The position numbers and the translations under genes are program-made. From positions 1 through 5,689 of the forward strand of contig JAJKIL010000285.1 in assembly GCA_021154515.1 (NCBI GenBank): 5,689 bases of DNA, written 5' to 3'. The stretch's first letter is position 1, and each line of letters begins with the position of its first letter. The stretch comes from Niastella sp. Lineage in GTDB: Bacteria; Bacteroidota; Bacteroidia; Chitinophagales; Chitinophagaceae. Positions 1 to 5,689 of the stretch are shown in pieces. Under the pieces are notes generated by a model that was not told the DNA's origin, did not search any database, and saw only the letters and a list, made by a program, of their open reading frames with translations.

Positions 1-269
1 GCGCTCAGCAGATCACTGCCCCAGTCCATCCATTCATAAATATTACTGTTAAGGGAACTGTTTTTAGAGTCGCTTCCCACGGGTCTGAAGCCGATCATCT
101 TATTATAGAAATCATTGGCAGCCGCTTTGAACTGATCAGGGTTGGCAAAATAAACGGCCTCGGTTGGCTGATCCAGTGGTTGAAGATCGAGGAATGTTTT
201 TTCACAGGCAGCCAGGCACAGCACGCCGCCGATACCTAATGCTGCCAATATTTTTTTAACCTTTTGCAT
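1..269 (-). CDS. SusD-family outer-membrane glycan-binding lipoprotein, N-terminal part (cut by window edge)
   Basis: Only the first 89 codons are visible; the gene continues beyond the left edge. The ATG at 269-267 opens a lipoprotein signal peptide: basic start MQKVKK, a hydrophobic core, then the lipobox LAAC with the lipidated Cys at residue 22. The mature start CEKTFLDLQP, followed by a Phe/Tyr/Ala-rich stretch (residues 37-60) and a GSDLLS segment near residue 85-89, is typical of the SusD/RagB N-terminus. A usual family member has about 450-650 residues, so most of the protein is missing here. SusD-like proteins are surface lipoproteins that cap the SusC transporter and bind the incoming oligosaccharide or peptide. 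The gene starts 21 bp after the stop of the susC-like gene on the same strand, with no terminator between, so co-transcription is expected. No Shine-Dalgarno sequence precedes the start, which is normal in Bacteroidota. The family call is strong from position and N-terminus; the ligand is unknown. Confidence 0.9.
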   Translation of the reverse strand, partial: MQKVKKILAALGIGGVLCLAACEKTFLDLQPLDQPTEAVYFANPDQFKAAANDFYNKMIGFRPVGSDSKNSSLNSNIYEWMDWGSDLLS

Positions 270-290
270 ATAGTAATTCAGGTTATGTAA

Positions 291-3200
291 TTAAAAAGTG
301 AGGTTTAAACCAAAAGACCAGGTTCTGAAGAATGGATAACTGTTATCCGCGCTCTCGCCTCTTTCGGGGTCGAAACCATCGCGCACAGATGTAAGCTCAA
401 ACAGGTCGTTGCCGGCAAAGAAAAAGCGAATATTCTCTGCCCTGATGCGGTTGGCAATTGTCTTTGGCAGCGAATAACCTAACACCAGCGACTTCAACCT
501 TGCATAGCGCAGGCTTTGCACATTTACATCGTTGGAAACCCAGTTCCAGTTGTTGATATTACTGTCAAAGCTCAGGCGGGGATACGCTGCAGCCGGATTG
601 TCGGCCGTCCAGGTCTTTCCGATATAGGTAGTATTTACATTCAGGTAGTTGCGGAAGAAAGGCGCGCGGGCATTGCCGCCACGAAGTATATTCCACTTCA
701 TTACCCCCTGAATAAATGCACTGAGATCAAACCCTTTCCATTGTGCACCGAGGTTAACTCCAAAGCTGTAATGCGGATCGGCATCTCCATAGAAATACAG
801 ATCGCCGCTGCCTTTCAGGCCCGTACCGGTTGCAGTGATCGCGCCATCACCATCGCGGTCCACTACTTTCAGGTCACCGGGACGTAAGGTATTGGTACCA
901 CCCGAGGAAGTGCCATTGTAGCCGGCCACCTTACCGGTTGATCCGTATTTTGCAAAGTAGTCATTGGCTTCCTGCTGTGTTTGAAAATAGCCATCGGTCT
1001 GATATACATAAATGCTGTTGAGCGGAAATCCTTCCCGCGGATTGGTCCATTTGCCTTCACCCCAGGTATTAGCGCCCGCATAGGAGATAACGGTATTTCT
1101 GGCGTTGGCAATGTTGAAGCCAACATTGTACTGCACCTTACCCACCTTGTCTCTCCAGTTCATCGTCAGTTCCCATCCCCGGGTACGCAGTGTTCCACTG
1201 TTGGTAGTAGGCGCCTTGCCGCCCAACGTACTGGGGTAGATAAGCCCTACCAGCATGCCCACATTCTTTTTTTCAAACACTTCCATGGTACCCGTCAGTT
1301 TGTTTTCCAACACACCAAATTCAACCGCAATATTTTTGTTGACCATCCTTTCCCAGGTACGTAGGTTAGAGGTAATTGCCGACAAATAGCTGGCGGGCTG
1401 CATGGCAGCCGGAGTTCCCATTAAAGCAGTACCGGCGCCTATCAAAGCAAGGTAATCGTAGTTGCCAAGGCTGGCCTGTCCGCCTGTTTCGCCATAGCTG
1501 CCTTTTAATTTCAACTCATTTATCCAGTCAAATTTTTTCATAAAAGATTCCTGCGAAATACGCCAGCCACCCGATACGCCGTAGAAGTCAGACCACCTGT
1601 TACCAGCATCAAAGCGGGAAGAACCATCACGTCGGCCAAGGAACTCCAGAAGGTATTTGCTCTTATAAGCATAGTTTACCCGCGTAAAATAAGAGATCAA
1701 CCCCCATTGGGAAGAACCGCCTGAATTCAGCGAGTTATAAGAGACAGAGGCTGGTGAGATAGCGGTATTGAGATCATACAATCCATCATACTGAAGCTGG
1801 TTACGCGTTGCGCTCACCCCCTTGGTTTTATACAGTTCAGCTGTATTGCCCACCATTACAGCAATGTCATGATCACCGGCAATGGTCTTTGTGTAATCCA
1901 GCTGGGTTCCATACGTTTGATAATTAGTATTGCCGATCGTTTCGGTAAGGGCCGGGTTGTTAGGCGGTGCAAATTGCACCGAGTTGATTTTTGTGCCCAA
2001 CCAGTTATAGAGGTTATACGTTTGGTTGTATTCGGTCTTCCAGCCATCACGTTTAACTACAGCTGCTGTTCCCGTCAATTTCAACCCATTAATGATCTCT
2101 GCTGTCAGCTTGCCGTTCAAACGCACAATACCTTCCCGGTTTTTGGAGGTGCCGCCCGATTTGGTAGCGGCCACAGGGTTGCGGAAGCCATAATCATCAT
2201 AATACTGCCCCTGCTTATTGTACGTGGCGAATATGGGTGCATCAAAGTAACCATTACCAATACCGTTACGGGGACTTTGCACCAGGCGGCTGTCGAACGA
2301 CACGCCGGTTTCCAGTTTTACCCGGCTGGAGATATTGTAATCATAGTTAAAGCGGGTGGTATATTTTTTCTCTCCATCATAGGCCGTCTTCAACAATGAC
2401 TTGTTATCAGAATAACCAACTGATAACATGTAGGCGGTTTTACCGCTGGATCCTCGCAATGCCACGTTCTGCTGGTTCGACCAGGAGGGGCCGTACAATT
2501 CATCGAGCCAGTTGTTGTTTTGAAAATGGCGCACTACGCCCGAAGGATCTGTGTAGTCGAAAGAGGAATCAGCCGCCATCTTTATCAGGTTGTCCTTTGT
2601 CCATTGGGGAAACCATTCAACCGGGTTGCCGTTCAGATCTCTTTTATCTGCAGTAGAGGTTTGAAGATATAAACTGGCCCACTGGGGCATCGTTGCCCAG
2701 GGCACTTTTATGCCGATGGTATTGCGGCTGAAGTTGGAAGATACACTAACCTGTGTTTTACTGCCACGGCCACGTTTGGTGGTCACCAGCAATACGCCTC
2801 CCTGTGCACGCGCGCCGTATATAGCAGCCGATGCATCTTTTAATGCAGTAATACTTTCAATATCGTTGGGGTTTATCTGGCTGAACTCCCATGTACCTAT
2901 CAGCGGAACGCCATCTACAATGATTAATGGTTCTACATTACTAACAGAAGCAGCGCCGCGCATAGTGATCACCAGGTTTTCATTACCCGGCCGGGGTGAA
3001 GTTCGCGTGATCTGCAGACCGGGAATTTGTCCCTGTAAAGCATTCACTACATTGGGTACAGGCCGGTCTTTAAACACTTCCTCGCCTACCCGCACAATAG
3101 AGCCGGTAAGCGTGGCTTTCTTTTTAACACCATAGCCAACAACTATTACATCATCGAGCTGTACGTTTGCTTTCTCCAGTTTAATGGCCAGTATGGCATT

Positions 3201-3488
3201 GCCCTCAGGCTGAATGTTGGCCTCAATAAAACCAACACCTGAAATACGCAGGCGGCCTTTGGCCGGTAATTGAATACTGAACTTACCTTCAACATCCGTA
3301 GCGGTGGCTGCAGTGGAACCAATTACGCTCACCGTGGCGCCCGCAACGGGTTGTCCATGGGCGTCAACCACCGTGCCCGATACGGTACGGGTTTGCGCCA
3401 GAGCGGTGAACTGATGAAGGAAAAAGAAGATAAACAGCAGCCAGCATGACCGGCAGCGTTGTCGATGCAATCGTTTAAGGATTCTCAT
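291..3488 (-). CDS. SusC/RagA-family TonB-dependent outer-membrane transporter, complete
   Basis: Complete 1065-residue protein, a normal length for SusC. The ATG at 3488-3486 precedes a signal peptide with an unusually basic N-region (MRILKRLHRQRCR), a Phe-rich core (residues 16-28) and a likely cleavage after ALA at residue 31. Residues 35-105 form a carboxypeptidase-regulatory-like beta-sandwich domain (TVSGTVVDAHGQPVAGATV). The segment DDVIVVGYG (112-120) is the usual TonB-box region. The plug domain covers about 121-240, with VNALQGQIPGLQI, PLIIVDGVPL and the SusC signature ALKDASAAIYGARAQGG (215-231). The beta-barrel fills the rest, with DGSSRF (621-626), a DxDxDG loop at 877-882 and a C-terminal strand ending in Phe (FGLNLTF), as needed for outer-membrane insertion. 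The family imports glycan oligomers or peptides using TonB-ExbBD energy together with a SusD partner, whose gene follows after 21 bp. There is no STN domain, so sigma/anti-sigma signalling through this receptor is unlikely. The HTCS gene just upstream is the probable regulator. Substrate not identifiable. Confidence 0.96.
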   Translation of the reverse strand: MRILKRLHRQRCRSCWLLFIFFFLHQFTALAQTRTVSGTVVDAHGQPVAGATVSVIGSTAATATDVEGKFSIQLPAKGRLRISGVGFIEANIQPEGNAILAIKLEKANVQLDDVIVVGYGVKKKATLTGSIVRVGEEVFKDRPVPNVVNALQGQIPGLQITRTSPRPGNENLVITMRGAASVSNVEPLIIVDGVPLIGTWEFSQINPNDIESITALKDASAAIYGARAQGGVLLVTTKRGRGSKTQVSVSSNFSRNTIGIKVPWATMPQWASLYLQTSTADKRDLNGNPVEWFPQWTKDNLIKMAADSSFDYTDPSGVVRHFQNNNWLDELYGPSWSNQQNVALRGSSGKTAYMLSVGYSDNKSLLKTAYDGEKKYTTRFNYDYNISSRVKLETGVSFDSRLVQSPRNGIGNGYFDAPIFATYNKQGQYYDDYGFRNPVAATKSGGTSKNREGIVRLNGKLTAEIINGLKLTGTAAVVKRDGWKTEYNQTYNLYNWLGTKINSVQFAPPNNPALTETIGNTNYQTYGTQLDYTKTIAGDHDIAVMVGNTAELYKTKGVSATRNQLQYDGLYDLNTAISPASVSYNSLNSGGSSQWGLISYFTRVNYAYKSKYLLEFLGRRDGSSRFDAGNRWSDFYGVSGGWRISQESFMKKFDWINELKLKGSYGETGGQASLGNYDYLALIGAGTALMGTPAAMQPASYLSAITSNLRTWERMVNKNIAVEFGVLENKLTGTMEVFEKKNVGMLVGLIYPSTLGGKAPTTNSGTLRTRGWELTMNWRDKVGKVQYNVGFNIANARNTVISYAGANTWGEGKWTNPREGFPLNSIYVYQTDGYFQTQQEANDYFAKYGSTGKVAGYNGTSSGGTNTLRPGDLKVVDRDGDGAITATGTGLKGSGDLYFYGDADPHYSFGVNLGAQWKGFDLSAFIQGVMKWNILRGGNARAPFFRNYLNVNTTYIGKTWTADNPAAAYPRLSFDSNINNWNWVSNDVNVQSLRYARLKSLVLGYSLPKTIANRIRAENIRFFFAGNDLFELTSVRDGFDPERGESADNSYPFFRTWSFGLNLTF

Positions 3489-3522
3489 AAAGCAATTATT
3501 AATGAAGTGTTAGTTATTTACA

Positions 3523-3547
3523 GGGGGTGTAACAATATTATCCCCCC
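3523..3547. repeat. Small inverted repeat (G5/C5 stem) in the susC leader or promoter region
   Basis: On the plus strand GGGGG (3523-3527) faces CCCCCC (3542-3547). The 14-15 nt between them contain a further TAA/TTA pairing (3530-3532 with 3538-3540), giving an imperfect hairpin. There is no T-tract after it in the direction of transcription, so it does not look like an intrinsic terminator of the HTCS gene. It overlaps the candidate -7 element, so it could be an operator or a DNA or RNA structure in the leader. It may also be chance pairing of two homopolymer runs. Confidence 0.35.
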
Positions 3548-3568
3548 ATATGTGGCAGTCATCACAAA
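3533..3568 (-). promoter_or_regulatory. Candidate Bacteroidota-type promoter for the susC-susD operon
   Basis: Reading the minus strand, TAATATTG (3540-3533) matches the Bacteroidota -7 consensus TAnnTTTG at five of its six fixed positions. A TTTG (3568-3565) lies upstream as a possible -33 element. The spacer is 24 nt, slightly longer than the usual range, so the -33 part is weak. A start of transcription some 7 nt downstream would give a leader of roughly 35-40 nt before the susC ATG at 3488. The position between the HTCS stop and susC is where an HTCS-controlled promoter is expected. The assignment rests on a short degenerate motif in an AT-rich spacer. Confidence 0.3.
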
Positions 3569-3646
3569 ACTACCCTTCCAATTTATAGTGCAACAGGGGT
3601 GAATACGTAAATAAGGAGGTGTGTACCGTGAAAATGTTTTAGTTTT

Positions 3647-5689
3647 TTATTTCTTCTTTTCTATTTTATCCATGTTGTATTTATCCTCGAATGGTTTTCG
3701 ATAGCGCCTTATATATTCAGAAGGATTCATTTTAAAAACCTTATTGAATTGCACCCGGAAATACTTTACATCATTGATCCCAACCTGGAACCCGATCTCA
3801 CTTACATTCAGATTGGTGTTTATCATTAACTCTGCTGCTTTCCGAAGCCGGATAAAGCGAACAAAGCCGCGCAGCGATTCACCGGAGATCGTTTTTATTT
3901 TCTTATATACAGAGGAATGGCTCATGCCCATTTCCTTAGCCAGTGTTTGTATAGTAAAGTCATCATTTTCCAGGTTTTGCTCTACCACAGCAATACACTT
4001 TTCCAGGAACTGTTTATATTGACCAGAAACCTTGAAGTCGTTTTGGCGATGTGTAATGGCATTGAGAAAATATTTGCGCAGGTTATCCCTGGTTTGCAAC
4101 ACGCCTTGTACTCTGGCAACCAGCAATTCTTTCTCAAACGGTTTTGTAATATAGTCATCTGCCCCCACCTCGGCACTCTCCAGCTTGCTTTCTTCTGATG
4201 ACGTACCTGTTAATAGAATTACAGGAATGTGATTGAGGGTAGGATTTTCCTTAATACTTCTGCAAAGATCGATGCCCGATTGTCCCTGCATTTTGATATC
4301 ACTGATTATAATATCCGGGATCGATACTTCCGCTTTTTCCAACGCTTCTTTTCCATCGCCGGCTTCTTCTACATGAAATGATGACTGGAACATGGCCGCG
4401 ACATAGTTCCTGATCTGCGGGTCATCATCCACAACCAGCATACTCTGTCTTTCATCGATCATTGGCTGAACGGCCCCTTCTTCCTGGGCAGCCTTCGTTT
4501 CTTCCACCACATCGTCCGTCATCTCTTCCAGGAATCCGGTTTCCTGCGGCGCCAGTTGAATAGCAGGTTCACCCGAAATACGGTCTGTTCCCTTCGGCAA
4601 CAACACTTTGAAAATAGCGCCCTTTCCTTCAGCGCTTTCATAGCTTACCTGTCCGCCATGTTGTGTGGTGAATTGTTTTACCAGGTAAAGCCCAATACCA
4701 AATCCTGGTTTCATGCTCGTTGCTGTGCCCTGAGGCCGGTAAAATTTTTCAAACAACTGTGCAGCCGTTCCGGCAGGGATCCCTACGCCGGTATCTTCAA
4801 TAACAACTTCCAGCATTTTATCAAATTCCTGCAATCGAAATGTTACTTTACCATCCGGCGGTGTATACTTAAGTGCATTAGAGAGCAGATTGAAAAGAAT
4901 GATCTCCAGTTTCTCCCGGTCGCCATATATGCGCAGGTCTTCCTTATCGCAAAAAAACAGGTACTCGATGTTGGCCAGCCTGGCTTGTTGCATAAACGAG
5001 AGGAATACGTCCCGGCATAATTCGGAAAAATTCAACTCCGTGGGTTTTATCCGGTCAAGCTCACTGTCTGCTTTTCGAAACAGCAGCAATTGATCTAATA
5101 ATCGCAGCAGTCTTTTAGCGTTCCTATATACCGTATTCAATTCAAAGCGATTGTCTTCATTGACCTCTTTTTTCGCCATCATATCTTTGATGGGATTGAT
5201 GATCAATGTCAGCGGCGTACGGAACTCATGGGATACATTAGTGAAGAAGGATAACTTCTTTTCATTCAGTTCGCGCTCTTTTTCCGAGTTCATCTTTGCA
5301 AGCGCCACTTCATATTGCAGTGTACGCTGGCGTTGCTTATACTTTACATACATCACAATAATACCGCATGCCACACTTAAATAAATACAATATGCCCACC
5401 ACGAAGCATACCAAGGTGGCAGCACGATGATCTCCAGGCTGATCTCCCTGTCAAGCCAACGGCCTTCGGTATCCGTACTTTTAACCCTGAATTTGTAAGT
5501 GCCACTGCCCAGATGCGTATAGGTGGCGCCTCGTGTATTGCCCGCTTTGTTCCAACCCTTATCCCAACCATCCATATAATACGAATAAGAGATCTTATTG
5601 GGGGAAGAATAATCCAGTGCCGTAAACTCAAATGCAAATACCGCATCCCGGTAGGGCACTTCAATCACCTTTATCTCGTCGTTTTGCAA
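3647..5689 (-). CDS. Hybrid two-component system (HTCS) sensor kinase/response regulator with AraC output domain, C-terminal part (5' end outside window)
   Basis: The frame is open to the right edge, so the N-terminus is missing; 680 residues are visible (numbered from the edge). The first codon is TTG and is an internal Leu, not a start. Complete HTCS proteins are usually about 1300-1450 residues, the missing part being periplasmic beta-propeller repeats. Visible in order: Y_Y_Y domain (about 10-92), PPWYASWWAY leading into one transmembrane helix (about 97-115), a charged coiled-coil-like linker (117-147), HisKA with the phosphorylatable His154 in NVSHEFRTPL, and HATPase_c with N-box NLLSNALKY (267-275), G1 DTGVGIP (299-305), F-box LFEKFYRP and G2 GFGIGLYL (329-336). 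A 50-residue acidic linker follows. The receiver (416-532) has the acidic cluster D421-D423, phospho-acceptor D464, T494 and K516. The AraC-type double helix-turn-helix is at about 578-663, followed by a basic tail. All key catalytic residues are present. HTCS proteins sit in the inner membrane, sense a periplasmic glycan fragment and activate the adjacent PUL; the co-directional susC-susD pair is the likely target. Confidence 0.96.
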   Translation of the reverse strand: MQNDEIKVIEVPYRDAVFAFEFTALDYSSPNKISYSYYMDGWDKGWNKAGNTRGATYTHLGSGTYKFRVKSTDTEGRWLDREISLEIIVLPPWYASWWAYCIYLSVACGIIVMYVKYKQRQRTLQYEVALAKMNSEKERELNEKKLSFFTNVSHEFRTPLTLIINPIKDMMAKKEVNEDNRFELNTVYRNAKRLLRLLDQLLLFRKADSELDRIKPTELNFSELCRDVFLSFMQQARLANIEYLFFCDKEDLRIYGDREKLEIILFNLLSNALKYTPPDGKVTFRLQEFDKMLEVVIEDTGVGIPAGTAAQLFEKFYRPQGTATSMKPGFGIGLYLVKQFTTQHGGQVSYESAEGKGAIFKVLLPKGTDRISGEPAIQLAPQETGFLEEMTDDVVEETKAAQEEGAVQPMIDERQSMLVVDDDPQIRNYVAAMFQSSFHVEEAGDGKEALEKAEVSIPDIIISDIKMQGQSGIDLCRSIKENPTLNHIPVILLTGTSSEESKLESAEVGADDYITKPFEKELLVARVQGVLQTRDNLRKYFLNAITHRQNDFKVSGQYKQFLEKCIAVVEQNLENDDFTIQTLAKEMGMSHSSVYKKIKTISGESLRGFVRFIRLRKAAELMINTNLNVSEIGFQVGINDVKYFRVQFNKVFKMNPSEYIRRYRKPFEDKYNMDKIEKKK

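Larger units (their letters stand above)
3520..3601. repeat. Pair of near-identical ACAGGGG(G)TG elements in the HTCS-susC spacer
   Basis: Two direct copies on the plus strand, ACAGGGGGTG at 3520-3529 and ACAGGGGTG at 3593-3601, differ only by one G in the run and start 73 bp apart, about seven helical turns. They flank the candidate promoter of susC. Paired direct elements would suit a dimeric AraC-type activator such as the adjacent HTCS, but HTCS sites are usually placed upstream of the promoter and close together. The functional meaning is therefore open and chance is possible. Confidence 0.25.

Noticed and set aside
1869..2399. A 176-codon open frame on the plus strand, antisense to the susC-like gene, along with several shorter ones
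   Set aside because: The minus-strand frame is an unambiguous SusC protein. The antisense translations show no recognisable domain and are shadows of its codon use.
3523..3547. Intrinsic terminator for the HTCS gene
   Set aside because: The hairpin lies about 100 bp past the stop codon, has a short stem with a large loop, and no T-tract follows on the minus strand.
3518..3562. A 14-codon minus-strand ORF (MTATYGGIILLHPL) upstream of susC as a leader peptide
   Set aside because: It overlaps the candidate promoter, has no ribosome-binding context and no run of regulatory codons; an ORF of this size is expected by chance.
5687..5689. TTG at the right edge as a start codon for the HTCS
   Set aside because: The frame is open up to the edge and begins inside a Y_Y_Y sensor domain with no signal peptide. 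The TTG is an internal Leu codon and the true start lies outside the window.
1..5689. CRISPR array, tRNA or rRNA genes, insertion sequences or attachment sites
   Set aside because: Nearly all of the window is coding for three recognised proteins. No regularly spaced repeats, transposase motifs, terminal inverted repeats or tRNA-like folds were seen.

Overview
The window reads as a piece of a polysaccharide- or glycan-utilisation locus (PUL) from the phylum Bacteroidota. The SusC/SusD-type outer-membrane pair, the hybrid two-component regulator (HTCS) and the lack of Shine-Dalgarno sites at the two visible starts all point to this phylum. The style of the proteins suggests the Chitinophagaceae (Chitinophaga/Niastella-like), but that is an impression and not a proof.

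All three genes lie on the minus strand, so transcription runs from high to low coordinates. At the right edge (3647-5689) is the C-terminal half of an HTCS sensor-regulator. It shows the end of the periplasmic sensor (Y_Y_Y domain), a transmembrane helix, a histidine kinase, a receiver domain and an AraC-type DNA-binding domain. Its N-terminal sensor part lies outside the window. A 158-bp intergenic region (3489-3646) follows. It holds a weak Bacteroidota-type promoter candidate, a G/C-tract hairpin and two similar ACAGGGG(G)TG elements. Next comes a complete SusC-family TonB-dependent transporter of 1065 residues (291-3488). After only 21 bp the first 89 codons of a SusD-family lipoprotein begin (1-269) and run off the left edge.

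Inferred working model: the HTCS senses a glycan breakdown product in the periplasm and its AraC domain activates the promoter in front of susC. The susC-susD pair is then made from one transcript and forms the surface binding and import complex. The transporter has no N-terminal STN (anti-sigma signalling) domain, which fits control by the HTCS and not by a sigma/anti-sigma pair. No glycoside hydrolase or other enzyme is visible, so the substrate cannot be deduced.

The coding content is a well-known architecture with intact key motifs. I found no convincing new system. The least explained part is the short regulatory region between the HTCS and susC.
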